NCBI RefSeq assembly: GCF_000316605.1
Contig: NC_019683.1
Location: 3,332,036 to 3,396,035, forward strand
DNA from: [Leptolyngbya] sp. PCC 7376
Lineage (GTDB): Bacteria > Cyanobacteriota > Cyanobacteriia > Cyanobacteriales > MRBY01
Length of the DNA: 64,000 nt
Direction: 5' to 3'
Below, in pieces: positions 45,388 through 56,700 of the stretch. The notes under the pieces were generated by a model. The model saw nothing but the letters and a program-made list of their open reading frames with translations, was not told where the DNA came from and ran no database searches. Within the stretch, counting starts at the first letter, position 1. Every line of letters starts with the position of its first letter. The translations under genes and the position numbers were made by a program.

Positions 45388-47601
45388 ATGCCAGAAGACG
45401 GCAAGACTAAATTAAATCTAAAACAGCAACTCAGTGCTAAAGCAACAAGGGCGATCGCCGCAATGGTGGTTTCAGTTGGAGTTGTTAGTACTATTGCATT
45501 GGTCACCACTGATCGCCAATTGACTCTTAAACAAGAAGAGAAAATTGCAACAGAAACTCTCTACCGTATAAAGGCAAATCTACGCCAAGCTTTGCTAAAA
45601 CGGGTCAATTTAACCATTGCCCTTAGTGCATTTTGGGAAAGTCATGACGAAACAATTAATCTCGAAAATCCTGCTGAAGAACAACTGTTTCGGGAACAAT
45701 TCGATGATTTTGGTGCAGCTCTGGATGAGCAAGTAAATGGTATTTTAAGCCTCCAACTTGCACCAGACGGCATCGTTACATACATCACCAACTTGGAGCG
45801 TAATAAGCAAGCCATTAATCATGATTTGTTTGGAGATCCGTCTCGTCGAGGGCAAGTACTTGACGTTATCAGTCAGCGTGGTGTGATTATTGCGGGTCCC
45901 ATTGAATTGGTGCAGGGTGGACAGGGTCTGATTGCTCGAAAAGCTATTTTTACGAAATTAGGAGCGTTTTCTCCACAACGATATGTTGAAGATAAACAGA
46001 TCTCACGACAGGAGAAATGGTTACAGTCTATTCCCAGTGATTTTTGGGGGTTTGCGACCACGGTAATCGATGTCGAAACCTTGTTTGAAGAAGCTGGTCT
46101 CAATGATTTACCAACTCAGTATCGTTATGCGTTGCGTGGTCGCCATGGCATGGGAAATGAAGGTGAAATTTTTTGGGGTGATGCCGATATCTTTGATGAT
46201 TTATCCGTGAGCGCAGTTGTCTCTCTACCGAACGGTGAATGGATATTGGGTATTCAGACGAGTACTTCTCCTTGGCTATGGGTACGCTCTACCTTGATTT
46301 TTGTGACAGGAATCGGAGCCTCACTCATGTTAGGTCGAGGGATTTTGCAAGGTTATGAGCGGGAAAAGGCGATCGCCCAAAGTCGAACGAAGGATGAATT
46401 TTTAGCAACTATTAGCCATGAGATTCGCACCCCTCTCAATGGCATCATCGGCGTTAATAGTTTATTGATCGAAACTCCGCTTAATGAGCAGCAACGCCAG
46501 TTTGCTCAAACGATTAAAACAAGTGGCAAACATCTCTTAGAAATCGTGAATGATATCCTCGATTTTTCGAAGATTGAAGCCGAACATTTAGAGCTTGAAA
46601 TAAAGCCTTTTGAGTTACATAAACTGATTAGCCAACTGAGTAAACCCATTGAGTCTCAGGCAATGGTGAATGAGCTCAAATATCAGACGGCGATCGCCCC
46701 AGAGATTGCACCGATTATTGAGGGCGATGTAAAACGTATTCACCAAATTTTGATCAATTTGTTAACCAACAGCATCAAATTTACCCATGCAGGAGAAATT
46801 CGTTTTGCAGCGTCCCTTGTGAAAGCGCCGCGCAATAAACAAGTGTTGCAATTTGAGGTGGCAGATACTGGTATTGGCATTAAGCCTCAAGATAGAAAGA
46901 CGCTGTTTAGCCCTTTTATCCAGGCTGATTCTTCTGTCACCCGTAAATATGGTGGGACTGGATTAGGGTTGTCTATTGCCAAGCGTCTTTGTGAATTGAT
47001 GGGTGGACGTATTTGGTTTGACAGTGAACTTGGCCAGGGCACAACATTTTATGTACAGATTCCTTATATCGTGGGTGATGCAGAAGCGAGTACAGTCTCT
47101 GAGCTCCGTAAAACTGACGTTGCAGTATTGCCGCAACAACAATTAAGTGCTCCAAAACAGCCCACTAAAACAACCTCTATTTTGGTTGTGGAAGATGTCA
47201 AATTAAATCAAATCATTATTTGTTCGATGTTGACGAAGTTGGGATTTGAAGCAGACTTGGCCGAGAATGGTTTAGAGGCGATCGCCGCCCTAAATAAACG
47301 AGCATATGATGTGGTCTTAATGGATTGGCATATGCCGAAGATGGATGGCATTACGGCGACAAAAAAAATTCGTGAACTTCAGGATATCGTGCCACAACCT
47401 TGGATTATTGCAGTAACTGCGAGTGCCTCTCCTGAAGATCGACAAACCTGTCTTGATGCGGGTATGGACGATTATCTCAGTAAGCCCCTGACCCTCGAAC
47501 AGCTGACACCTGTTATTGAGCGATCGCCTTTAGAAATTGACGCAGATCTACAAACCTTTCTTCAAGAGCCTTCCAAAAAAAGCCATGACGACAATTATTG
47601 A
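45388..47601 (+). CDS. CHASE-domain hybrid histidine kinase
   Basis: 737 aa. A first membrane helix (about 19-39) is followed by an extracytoplasmic CHASE domain (about 70-285, with ILSLQLAPDGIVTYITNLERN and DLFGDPSRRGQV), which binds small ligands. A second membrane helix (about 297-315) leads into HisKA with His in ATISHEIRTPLNGIIGV, HATPase_c ([32 protein letters not shown]) and one receiver (ILVVEDVKLNQ, Asp in LMDWHMPKMDG, SKPL). It overlaps the Hpt gene by 17 nt, consistent with a phosphorelay. Confidence 0.92.
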   Translation: MPEDGKTKLNLKQQLSAKATRAIAAMVVSVGVVSTIALVTTDRQLTLKQEEKIATETLYRIKANLRQALLKRVNLTIALSAFWESHDETINLENPAEEQLFREQFDDFGAALDEQVNGILSLQLAPDGIVTYITNLERNKQAINHDLFGDPSRRGQVLDVISQRGVIIAGPIELVQGGQGLIARKAIFTKLGAFSPQRYVEDKQISRQEKWLQSIPSDFWGFATTVIDVETLFEEAGLNDLPTQYRYALRGRHGMGNEGEIFWGDADIFDDLSVSAVVSLPNGEWILGIQTSTSPWLWVRSTLIFVTGIGASLMLGRGILQGYEREKAIAQSRTKDEFLATISHEIRTPLNGIIGVNSLLIETPLNEQQRQFAQTIKTSGKHLLEIVNDILDFSKIEAEHLELEIKPFELHKLISQLSKPIESQAMVNELKYQTAIAPEIAPIIEGDVKRIHQILINLLTNSIKFTHAGEIRFAASLVKAPRNKQVLQFEVADTGIGIKPQDRKTLFSPFIQADSSVTRKYGGTGLGLSIAKRLCELMGGRIWFDSELGQGTTFYVQIPYIVGDAEASTVSELRKTDVAVLPQQQLSAPKQPTKTTSILVVEDVKLNQIIICSMLTKLGFEADLAENGLEAIAALNKRAYDVVLMDWHMPKMDGITATKKIRELQDIVPQPWIIAVTASASPEDRQTCLDAGMDDYLSKPLTLEQLTPVIERSPLEIDADLQTFLQEPSKKSHDDNY

Positions 47602-47947
47602 TGAGCAAAAGTGGCAGAGTTTTATCTCGCATGTTGCCAATGGAAATAGCGAGTTTATTGTTGAATTGATCGATGAATATCTCGTTCAGCTTAATGACAC
47701 TCTTCAACAAATTGAACAGGCGATCGCCATCGAAGATTTTGCTCAAGTTCGTTCCTGTGCCCATATGCTGAAAGGCTCCAGTCCAAGTTTAGGAGGGGTT
47801 CAGCTCGGTGAACTCTTTGCAAAACTCGAAGCCGCAGCAAAATTATCAGATCTTCCTCAACTCAGACAATATTTTTCTAAAGTTGAAATTATGGCGATCG
47901 CAGTCCGTGAAGACCTACAAGAACGCCAACATAATATGGTTAAATAG
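47585..47947 (+). CDS. Histidine phosphotransfer (Hpt) protein
   Basis: 120 aa from the ATG at 47585, overlapping the kinase stop; a start at 47537 would lie deeper inside the kinase. The Hpt four-helix bundle contains the phosphorylated His in CAHMLKGSSPSLGG. It should shuttle phosphate from the receiver of the upstream hybrid kinase to a response regulator not found in this window. Confidence 0.92.
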   Translation: MTTIIDEQKWQSFISHVANGNSEFIVELIDEYLVQLNDTLQQIEQAIAIEDFAQVRSCAHMLKGSSPSLGGVQLGELFAKLEAAAKLSDLPQLRQYFSKVEIMAIAVREDLQERQHNMVK

Positions 47948-47974
47948 CTGACTTTGAAACTTGCTTAAATGTGT

Positions 47975-48454
47975 CTAGTCTTTGATGAGTAAAACGACAG
48001 CATGGACACAAATGCCTTGTTCTTTACCCGTGGCATCAAGTTTTTCATTAGTTGTTGCTTTAATGCCCACTTGATCAAGTTCGACATCGAGAGCTTCTGC
48101 TAAACGCTTGGTCATCGCAGGGATGTGGGGTTTCAGTTTAGGACGTTCGGCAACGATAACCGAGTCAATATTGCCGATGCGCCACCCTTTTTCTTTGATC
48201 AATTGATCGATTTGTTTGAGAAGTTTAACGCTATCTGCCCCCTTCCATTTGGGATCGCTCGGAGGGAAATAATAGCCAATATCCCGGAGACTTAAGGCAC
48301 CGAGCATTGCATCCATAATTGCGTGGATCAGCACATCTGCATCGCTATGACCGTCTAAGCCTAGATGATGATCGAGTTGTATCCCACCCAAAATCAAGGG
48401 GCGGCCTGCGACGAGACGGTGGACATCGTAGCCATTACCAATCCGGATATTCAT
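47975..48454 (-). CDS. ispF: 2-C-methyl-D-erythritol 2,4-cyclodiphosphate synthase
   Basis: MEP-pathway enzyme that cyclises CDP-methylerythritol phosphate, feeding carotenoids, phytol and quinones. At 159 aa it has the expected motifs: zinc ligands in [49 protein letters not shown] and the C-terminal [17 protein letters not shown]. It converges with the Hpt gene with 27 bp between the stops. Confidence 0.97.
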   Translation of the reverse strand: MNIRIGNGYDVHRLVAGRPLILGGIQLDHHLGLDGHSDADVLIHAIMDAMLGALSLRDIGYYFPPSDPKWKGADSVKLLKQIDQLIKEKGWRIGNIDSVIVAERPKLKPHIPAMTKRLAEALDVELDQVGIKATTNEKLDATGKEQGICVHAVVLLIKD

Positions 48455-48705
48455 GGGCTGTAGGAGGGATGAACTGAAATCATTTGGTAGGGTATCATAT
48501 CTCTCTAGTAAATTTGGCGACTCCTATAGTCGTTGGGTTTTGCAAATTCTATTTGCTGGCGATCGCCATTCTGGGTGCAGACAATACGCGAAACAAAATA
48601 AATTTAGACTTGAGAATCTTGTTATGGGTATTCTGAGTCTAGGTAAAAGGTGTCTATCAGCAGCCTCTGCCGGACACATTCTATGGACACCAAATCACTG
48701 ATTTT

Positions 48706-50325
48706 ATGCTTGGTCATACTCGAAACTGGCGCAACTTCTTCTTTCTCCTGACAGTACTCGTGGGGATTACTGCTGGCGATCGCCCAGATGCTTTCTCTTT
48801 AAATCTCAATTTTGGCCGCCCTGTCCTTGCTCAATCTGAAACAGAGCCAGAATCAGAAACAACGGCAACAGATAGCAGCTTTTTGCAAGGTTTATTGCAG
48901 CTCAACCAAGAATTTTTGGCGGGGCGATCGCAGCTACGACAGTTATCAAATGAGTTAAGTGCTCTTGATCGAAATACGAAAAACTTTCAAGCTAGCTACT
49001 TTGAAAACTATGTCAGTCGCGTTAAAGATTTACAGCAGAAAATTGGTGTTTTAGAAACGCAACTTGGGCGCTTTTCTGATGCTGATCAGCAACTTGCCTT
49101 GAAAACAGAACTGGAACAGCAGGGGGTTATCCTCAAAAATTTGTTGACCTTGTCAGAGTCTTTCGTCGGAGGCTTTAATCCCACAGCAATTCGAAAGATG
49201 CAGGAGCTATTAGACTTCTTCGAGCGTGAAAATTTGCCTGATAGTAGCTATGGATTTTATGGCTCTGTCACCCAGACGGAACTCACCACTTATCTTGATC
49301 AACAGCTCCAAGAATTTGCGAATAATCTCAAAGAGCTAAATCAAATTGCCACCAAAGGGGCGATCGCCCCAAACCTCGATACTTCGATTCAATATCTCTA
49401 TACGACCCTCAGTCTTGAAAGCACATTAAACCCAACCAGCAGTGGTGGTGGCAATCTTCAGCAAACCGTTGATCGCCTTGCTGCTGAAAATGAAATTCTC
49501 CAGCAACGAGTAAAAAGTACCCATCGCATCATTCTCTTTTTACCGCTGATTGTGATGCTGCCGACGACGGTACTCGTTTTTATTCTGTTTTATTATTTTG
49601 GCAAAATTTTTCAGGAGAAAGTTGATCAGCCGCCCAACTACCAGTTTTCACTCAATGACATCTACGGGCTGGAAGAAGAACTGATTGCCAAACTGGCTCA
49701 AAAATATGAACTGAAACCCAAACTACTTAGTCGTCGCGACGATCCCTTTGCAAATAAATTAATTAGTCTGGCGGCCGCTCCTGCAATTGAAGCTCCTTCG
49801 TCTAAAAAGACTGAAGTAGATCAGAAAACTTCACCCACAGACAAGATAGAAACAGACTCCGATATTGTCTCTTTGGAACCTATTCTTGATGGTGAAATTG
49901 ATGCGGAGGATGAGGATGAAGATTTTCCCGTCCATCTTCCTAATGCTTATGACGAGTTAGTGGATCGTTATAACAAAGATGCTGCTGCACTCTCAGACGA
50001 GGCGATCGCCCTGAGTATTTCCCACCAAGAAAGCTATCTCGACGACGAATCCGAATTTACGCCGATATTGTTGCTTACAGAATCCGACGCTGGCGAATAT
50101 TGGACAACACCATTGAAGAGTCTGGATTATCTAGTGCCAAAAGCTAATCTGACGATTACGTCCGATAATTTCACCGCTTTCAAAAATATCTTTATTTGCT
50201 ACGGTTACCAGCCTGACACTGTCCAAAAAGCGAAACTCTTAAAGCCTGCCCGAGTTTCTCCCACCGAAGAAGAGGCGACATGGGAATTGGTGCAACAGGG
50301 CATTGTTGTGCTCCACCGTATTTAA
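48706..50325 (+). CDS. Membrane-anchored protein with coiled coil, unknown function
   Basis: 539 aa, not recognised. An N-terminal signal or anchor segment (about residues 10-25) precedes a helical, Gln/Leu-rich region with coiled-coil character (about 55-270, LSALDRNTKNFQASYFENYV onward). A membrane helix (about 278-302, IILFLPLIVMLPTTVLVFILFYY) follows, and then a long acidic cytoplasmic tail (EILDGEIDAEDEDEDF). The last 80 residues are more globular. There are no enzyme motifs. It may be a scaffold in the envelope. A 250-bp leader precedes it. Confidence 0.65.
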   Translation: MLGHTRNWRNFFFLLTVLVGITAGDRPDAFSLNLNFGRPVLAQSETEPESETTATDSSFLQGLLQLNQEFLAGRSQLRQLSNELSALDRNTKNFQASYFENYVSRVKDLQQKIGVLETQLGRFSDADQQLALKTELEQQGVILKNLLTLSESFVGGFNPTAIRKMQELLDFFERENLPDSSYGFYGSVTQTELTTYLDQQLQEFANNLKELNQIATKGAIAPNLDTSIQYLYTTLSLESTLNPTSSGGGNLQQTVDRLAAENEILQQRVKSTHRIILFLPLIVMLPTTVLVFILFYYFGKIFQEKVDQPPNYQFSLNDIYGLEEELIAKLAQKYELKPKLLSRRDDPFANKLISLAAAPAIEAPSSKKTEVDQKTSPTDKIETDSDIVSLEPILDGEIDAEDEDEDFPVHLPNAYDELVDRYNKDAAALSDEAIALSISHQESYLDDESEFTPILLLTESDAGEYWTTPLKSLDYLVPKANLTITSDNFTAFKNIFICYGYQPDTVQKAKLLKPARVSPTEEEATWELVQQGIVVLHRI

Positions 50326-50499
50326 GTTTTTCTGTTTCTTCCGTTTCATTTGGGATGATTTGTGGGCATTTTATGCTCGGGATAGCCACGCTTCATCACC
50401 AAGATGTAGGAGTGGTATAAACCAGTGAATTAGCCTAAAATGGCAGCAATTCCGAAATCAACATCGACATAATACTCAAATGGGCTGGGGAGTAAATTC

Positions 50500-51030
50500 A
50501 TGACATCTTTTTCTGCTGGAGCAAACAAAATCGCTGGGGTGGCGATCGCCGCAACATTCGTGACCACCGCTGTAATGCTGAGCGGACAAACACCTGTCCA
50601 AGCCCAAGCTGCTTATGGTAGCTATATCGGTGTTGGTGCATCCCTCGGCCTGAGCTCCGATGATAATGACGACGGTAGCGGTATCGCTGCTGTGATTACG
50701 ACTCGCTACAAGTTTTTAGAAGCGCCCCTTTCTGTTCGAACCCAAGCCTTTATCGGTGAAAGTACGGCTGTTGTGCCCACCATTTCCTATGATTTCCCTC
50801 TCAGCTGGCAAACTGATGCCTACATTGGCGCTGGTGTTTCTTTCGCGAATGGAGAAGAACCTTCTCCTGTTGGTGACCAAACTAGCTTTGTGATTCAGCC
50901 TGGTGTTGATTACGTGATTCCCAACGGCAACACTGTGATTTATGGCAACGCGGTTGTCGCGTTTGATGCCTTTGAAAATGGTGGTGGTACAGCCGTCGCA
51001 ATTCAGGGTGGTTTAGGATTACGGTTCTAG
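50500..51030 (+). CDS. Small outer-membrane beta-barrel-like protein
   Basis: 176 aa. A signal peptide (hydrophobic core GVAIAATFVTTAVML, cleavage near AQA/AY) is followed by alternating amphipathic strands: GSYIGVGASLGL, GIAAVITTRYKF, SVRTQAFIGE, DAYIGAGVSFA, VIYGNAVVAFDAF and GTAVAIQGGLGLRF. It ends in an aromatic residue, as outer-membrane barrels do. The size suggests an eight-strand barrel. The function is unknown; porin-like or structural roles are both possible. Confidence 0.72.
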   Translation: MTSFSAGANKIAGVAIAATFVTTAVMLSGQTPVQAQAAYGSYIGVGASLGLSSDDNDDGSGIAAVITTRYKFLEAPLSVRTQAFIGESTAVVPTISYDFPLSWQTDAYIGAGVSFANGEEPSPVGDQTSFVIQPGVDYVIPNGNTVIYGNAVVAFDAFENGGGTAVAIQGGLGLRF

Positions 51031-51105
51031 ACATTTCGGTTGAAAGCCCAGCGAAAAGCGTACAATTGAACCAGATATGGTGATTAACAGCGAGATAGCA
51101 GACGA

Positions 51106-51600
51106 ATGAATAGTTGCGTATTAATGGCTCAGATCATGAGCGAACCAGAATTACGCTATACCCCCGACAATACTCCCCTTGCCCAGATGTTGATTCAGTT
51201 TCCGGCGCTGCGGGATGGTGATCCAGCTTGTCAGATTAAGGCGATCGCCTGGGGGAATATGGGCACTCAGGTTCAGGAGTCCTATCACGAAGGTGATCAA
51301 GTGATTTTGGTCGGTCGGTTGTCTATGAATACGATTGATCGTCCTGAGGGTTTCAAGGAGAAAAAGGCGGAATTTGTGGTGTCGCAGATCCAGTCTGTAG
51401 GTGCTGGCATAGCAATGCCTAGCGGTGGTACGCCGATGATATCCGCCCCTGTCGCTGCTCCCAGTAATGTGGTTCCTCTAAATTCCACTTATCAGCCTGC
51501 CCCTGCGCAACCAGCTCCCGCTGCCACTCCCCAACCGACCTATACGCCTCCTGCACCTGCGGCAGATCCTGAACCCAACCTTGATGACATCCCGTTTTAA
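51106..51600 (+). CDS. ssb: Single-stranded DNA-binding protein
   Basis: 164 aa. An OB fold occupies about residues 1-100 (NSCVLMAQIMSEPELRY, KAIAWGNMGTQVQE, VGRLSMNTIDRPEG). A flexible Pro/Ala/Gln-rich linker follows, and the acidic tip NLDDIPF is the hallmark C-terminus that docks repair proteins. The OB region starts directly with the first strand, without the longer N-terminus of E. coli SSB, so this may be the auxiliary cyanobacterial form. It is 3 nt upstream of mnmE. Confidence 0.85.
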   Translation: MNSCVLMAQIMSEPELRYTPDNTPLAQMLIQFPALRDGDPACQIKAIAWGNMGTQVQESYHEGDQVILVGRLSMNTIDRPEGFKEKKAEFVVSQIQSVGAGIAMPSGGTPMISAPVAAPSNVVPLNSTYQPAPAQPAPAATPQPTYTPPAPAADPEPNLDDIPF

Positions 51601-51603
51601 GCT

Positions 51604-52974
51604 GTGAATCTTGGTGATACCATCGTGGCGATCGCCAGTGCGGTCGTCCCAAATCAAGGCAGCATCGGGATTGTTCGTTTATCTGGTCAGGATGCTCCGG
51701 CGATCGCCCAGAGGTTATTTCACAGTCCGGGGCAACAACAATGGGAAAGTCACCGGATTTTGTATGGCTATATCCGGCATCCCGAAACCAAAGAATTAAT
51801 TGATGAAGCGCTGTTACTGTTGATGCTTGCGCCACGGTCATTCACGGCAGAAGATGTTGTGGAGTTTCATTGTCATGGCGGCATTATGCCAGTGCAACAG
51901 GTTTTGCAACTCTGTTTGGACTCAGGCGCAAGGTTGGCAGAACCCGGCGAGTTTAGTTTGCGCGCTTTCCTCAATGGACGAATTGACCTGACACAAGCTG
52001 AAAGTGTAGCAGAATTAGTCGGTGCGAAATCTCCTCAATCAGCCCAAGTTGCCCTCGCCGGAATTCAAGGACGATTAGCCCAACCGATTCGAGATTTGCG
52101 ATCGCAATGTCTCGATATTTTGTCGGAAGTGGAAGCACGCATTGATTTTGAAGATGATTTGCCGCCCCTTGATGAGGTTGGTATTCGAGAAGAATTAACT
52201 AAAGTTTTAGCGACAGTGAATCAGATTTTGCAAACGTCTGATCGCGGTGAGCTATTGCGGAGTGGTTTAAAAGTAGCGATTGTCGGTCGTCCCAATGTCG
52301 GAAAATCCAGTTTGCTTAATGCTTGGAGCCGCAGCGATCGCGCTATTGTGACGGACTTACCGGGGACAACGCGGGATGTGGTGGAATCGCAACTTATCGT
52401 CAAAGGCATTCCGGTGCAGGTATTGGATACGGCAGGTATTCGTCAAACAGAAGATACAGTTGAGCAAATTGGTGTGGAGCGATCGCTGCAAGCCTCCCAA
52501 AAGGCAGACCTCGTTTTATTTACGATTGATGCGGGAACTGGTTGGACTGAGGCTGACCAAGAGATTTTTGCGCAAGTTGGCGATCGCCCTTTAATTCTCG
52601 TCATCAACAAAACTGATTTGGGTGACCCGACAACTATTGCAATTCCTGAAAGCATTACGCAGGTGGTTTATACGACGGCGGCGCAGCAGAAAGGTATCGA
52701 GGAACTGGAAGAGGCGATCGCCACAACTGTTGCAGAGGGGACTGTTGGCGCTGCAGATTTAGACTTTGCGATTAATCAGCGGCAGGCAGCAGCACTCACC
52801 CGCGCGAAAAAATCTCTGGAGCAAGTCGCCGATACGATTACGGATCAGTTACCCTTGGATTTCTGGACAATCGATTTACGGACGGCTATCCAATCCCTCG
52901 GCGAAATCACGGGGGAAGGGGTCACCGAATCAGTCCTAGACCGAATTTTTAGCCGTTTTTGTATCGGCAAATAA
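51604..52974 (+). CDS. mnmE: tRNA modification GTPase MnmE
   Basis: 456 aa from a GTG at 51604, 3 nt after ssb. The N-terminal folate-binding domain ([45 protein letters not shown]) is followed by the GTPase G1 [15 protein letters not shown]2/G3 LPGTTRD and DTAGIR, G4 NKTD, and the C-terminal FCIGK with its essential Cys. With GidA/MnmG it modifies U34 of certain tRNAs. Confidence 0.97.
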   Translation: MNLGDTIVAIASAVVPNQGSIGIVRLSGQDAPAIAQRLFHSPGQQQWESHRILYGYIRHPETKELIDEALLLLMLAPRSFTAEDVVEFHCHGGIMPVQQVLQLCLDSGARLAEPGEFSLRAFLNGRIDLTQAESVAELVGAKSPQSAQVALAGIQGRLAQPIRDLRSQCLDILSEVEARIDFEDDLPPLDEVGIREELTKVLATVNQILQTSDRGELLRSGLKVAIVGRPNVGKSSLLNAWSRSDRAIVTDLPGTTRDVVESQLIVKGIPVQVLDTAGIRQTEDTVEQIGVERSLQASQKADLVLFTIDAGTGWTEADQEIFAQVGDRPLILVINKTDLGDPTTIAIPESITQVVYTTAAQQKGIEELEEAIATTVAEGTVGAADLDFAINQRQAAALTRAKKSLEQVADTITDQLPLDFWTIDLRTAIQSLGEITGEGVTESVLDRIFSRFCIGK

Positions 52975-52984
52975 ATCTAAAAAC

Positions 52985-53764
52985 ATGGCCAACTTGCCTT
53001 CACTTTTCGTTTCCCATGGTGCGCCAAGTCTTATTCTCGAAAATGATGCCACTACACAGTTTTTTCGGAATCTAGGAAAACAATATCCAAACCCCGCAGG
53101 CATTGTTTGTATTTCTGCCCATTGGGAAAGTCCGCAATTATTGCTCACCAGTAATCCTCGGCGCGAAACTATTTATGATTTCTCGGGTTTCCCTAAGGAG
53201 CTATACGAAGTGACCTATCCTGCGACTGGTTCCCCCGAACTGCTCGACAAAATTGCCACTGCTTTAAATACTTCAGATTTTCCAGTGAGGATTAATGAGC
53301 GACGAGGTTTTGACCATGGGGTTTGGGTGTCGCTGAAGTTGATGTATCCCAATGCAGATATCCCAATTGTTCAGTTATCGGTATTGCCTAAGGAATCTCC
53401 AGAACATCATTTTCAAATCGGTCAGGCGCTGCGATCGCTGCGGGAAGAAAATATTCTCATTATCGCTAGTGGCAGTGCAACCCATAATCTTCGGGAATTT
53501 CGAGTTCAAGCTAAGGAGGCAGAACCATTAGATTATGCTGTGGCTTTTGATCAGTGGTTAGTTCAAGCAATAGAGAAAGGGGACAGACAGTCGCTATTCG
53601 ATTACGAAAATACTGCGCCAGAAGCAAAACGAAACCATCCTACACCAGAACATTTTTTGCCCTTATTTGTCGCATTGGGTGCTGCAACAGAATCAACAGG
53701 TGAGCAAATCCATCAAAGGTTTACCTATGGTGCTCTCTCGATGTCTGCATTTTTATGGTGGTAA
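52985..53764 (+). CDS. Extradiol ring-cleavage dioxygenase, DODA type
   Basis: 259 aa, LigB superfamily. Metal-binding histidines are expected in LFVSHGAPSL, ISAHWES, GFDHGVWVSL and SGSATHNLRE, all present. Homologues in plants and bacteria cleave DOPA or related catechols to betalamic-acid-type products. The natural substrate in cyanobacteria is uncertain. It starts 11 nt after mnmE and probably shares its transcript. Confidence 0.9.
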   Translation: MANLPSLFVSHGAPSLILENDATTQFFRNLGKQYPNPAGIVCISAHWESPQLLLTSNPRRETIYDFSGFPKELYEVTYPATGSPELLDKIATALNTSDFPVRINERRGFDHGVWVSLKLMYPNADIPIVQLSVLPKESPEHHFQIGQALRSLREENILIIASGSATHNLREFRVQAKEAEPLDYAVAFDQWLVQAIEKGDRQSLFDYENTAPEAKRNHPTPEHFLPLFVALGAATESTGEQIHQRFTYGALSMSAFLWW

Positions 53765-53789
53765 TAAAAGATTGAAGATAGCTCTCGGG

Positions 53790-56700
53790 TTAACGGGTGA
53801 GCTGTTTGTACTGTGGGTAATCGTCGTCAAGGATGCCCTGAAGCGGATTGCGAGCAGCACGGTCTTTTGCTTGCCCGACACACCAAAGCACTGTGCAAAG
53901 GCTAAAAAGACTCAACCAAATACTAAGCGATAGACCCCAACTACCAAGCTGGAAAGAAGTGACGAGATCTTGTAGTCCGAGAAAAGAAAAAACTACAGTA
54001 ATTGGCAACCAACAGAAATAAGGAAACGCAAAAATACAACACCATTTTTTCCAATTTGCGAAAGTACCAAAGGACTGTTGTTGTGATTGATACGCGGCTT
54101 CCAATGCATATATTCCGAAACTGGTCAGAAAAGCGCCAGCCACAAGCATAGGTATTGATAAAACCAAAGCCATAAACCAAATTCCCACCACCCAGAATGC
54201 TATGGCCATAGGTAAAGGCAAAGTTCCATTTAACTCAGCCCAAGCTCTTGGGAAAGCTTCCGATCCAGCCCAAGCTTTGCTCCCAGCCCAAATCCCAAAC
54301 CAAGCAACAAGTGCAGACTGCACAACCGCCCTAGCCCCAGCCAAAGTCCAAGTTGCAACTACTGTCACCATGTCCACCCCAGTCTTGGCCTCAGTCTCAG
54401 CCCCAGCCAAAGTCAAAGCCCAAGACAAAGCAAAAGTCACTATTACAGTCCCAAACATTGTCATATGCACAGTAATCCCATTCAAAAAACCTGCAAGCTC
54501 CGATATGTGGCGTCCAGCAAATAGATTAACCATTACTTCTTTGAAGCGATAGACCCCCCAAACCCCGAAATCTCGGAAAGTTGACGGCTCCAGCCTATAT
54601 TCGAAACCTTGCCACAACACCACCCAAAATATAGGGATGCTTATTACCCCTATAAGTGAAAAACTGTAAATGGAGACCAACCATGTACTGTTAAAACTGT
54701 ATTTATGGAATCGCGAAAAAGTTACGGCCATTTCAGTCATTGCAATGACTGACGCGATCACAGCAACGACAAGGACAAACCACCAATAAAAGCTTTTTTC
54801 TAATTTGAAACCCTGATTGAAATTAAAAAGATTTTGCCAATCTTCCTTGGTTGGCAAACGATTAAACTCGACGATTCTCGACAAGAAATCAACTGTCTTT
54901 TTTTGTGAGAGTACCACCATTGTCAACCATTGAGGCTTTGTGAGTGCCGCTTGACTAAATAGCATTTGTGTTAGCTCTTCAGCAGTCACCCCTGCCGCAA
55001 TGCGCGTTTGAATTTTTTCCCGCTCCAGTTTAGACAGTAATGACGAACGAGTATTTTTATCGATGAGAAAATAAGGAATGATAATGCGCAGATCGGGAAT
55101 CTCGTCATCCTGAAAGTCTTTCTTTGTCCCTGAATCTGGTTCGACGATGCCCGCTGCAATTCGGCCTGTGAGGATAGCGATAGGGTCAGTTTTCTTTGCG
55201 CCAAAAGGACTCCAAAACCAGTTGTATTTATCCGATGAATCTAGAGATGGATTTTGCCACTCAGCAAGCTTTGCGGCAGAAATAGCTGTTAATTCTGATT
55301 CGACATCACTATCCCGCAACATCACCACCAGAAACCAAGCTGCCTGACAGCGCACTGGCTTATTTTGATGCCACAGCAGAGAAGCTAAAGCTATGGCTGC
55401 ATCAGGAGTTTTAATCGCAAATAAATCATCCAGTGCCGCAAGGTTATTTTCATGTTTAGCTAGCGCTACTAAGGGTTTGACGGCAATATCCCCCAACCGA
55501 ATTAAAGCAGCTTGCACTTCCTCCCTTGCATAGTAGTAGCGCTCCGCCAAAATCTGTGCAGCTTGGGGCAAATTTGTCATCGAGAGGGCATTCGCGGCGG
55601 CTGTCCTTATGACTGGCTCTGTAGACGTTAACTGCTCTGATAAAAACCTTAAAACGTCTCGACTTCTCTGTTGATCACCCGCTGCCACTGACCCAAATGC
55701 TTGAGCTACTACATCTTTCGTTATTGCCTGTTCAAATCGTCCTTGCATTGTTGCGATAATGTCGTTGGCTAAGGTTGGATCGACCTCTTTGGCTTCTGCT
55801 AAACATTCAAAGGCAAGCAACACATCATGGCGAAATATTTCTTGAATGAGAACCGTGCTGTTCCCCGCTAAACCACACCGAAGCTTGACCACTTCTCGCC
55901 ACGCCCCAGTATCCTTCATCCATCGCTCAACCAATCCCTGATGCTGGCCTTGCAGTGCCTCTGCGGCAAAAAATTCTTGTAGGCTCAGATGAGCAAATTG
56001 ATAATATTCTCCACCACTAAATTTTTGTAAAAGACCACTCCGCCCAATAATTTCCTCTAGGATGGCGTTTGTCTCACTACTGTTGAGATTGAAAGCTGGC
56101 AAGACCTGCTGAATTTCTTTATTGACCAACTCCCAAGGAATGCTACGTCGATCTGGGCTATTGGGGTCATGACGATCTTGCGCAGCCAAAGCCAATCGCT
56201 GAAGCACCCGCTGTTTTATGTTTACGGAATAAGTATTAGGGATATTTTTCTTTTGATCTCTTTGTTCGAGAAGTATCTTCGTCGTTTCCTCATAAAATTT
56301 TGCTCTAGAGTGAGGCAACGTAAATGATAGCTCGGTGAACCGATAGGCGATGATCGTTAGCAACAGCGGATTTTTAGCAAGAGTTTTAATGTTGGGTCGA
56401 GTTTGCAGCGCCTGTATGAGCTGTTCCACAGACTTTCCCTTATGCATCCGCGATCGCCATGCTCCCAGAAAGTTCCGAATTTGCCGATCCGAAAACTTAT
56501 CCACCTTAAAGTGGTTTTGGTCCAATACTTGCTCAAATTCCCGCTCATATACCGCCGTCCGACAAGTGGCGATCGCCCGACAATCCTTATATTTAGCGAG
56601 AAAGCCATTAATGACCCAGACCACATTGTCCCGAATGTCGCTGGGCACTTCATCCAGCCCATCGAGCAGCAACAGTAATTTGCCCTTCTCTAAAGACTCC

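Noticed and set aside
48453-48701. 82-aa plus-strand reading frame between ispF and the coiled-coil protein
   Set aside because: No recognisable motif or signal; it overlaps the ispF start. Probably leader sequence.
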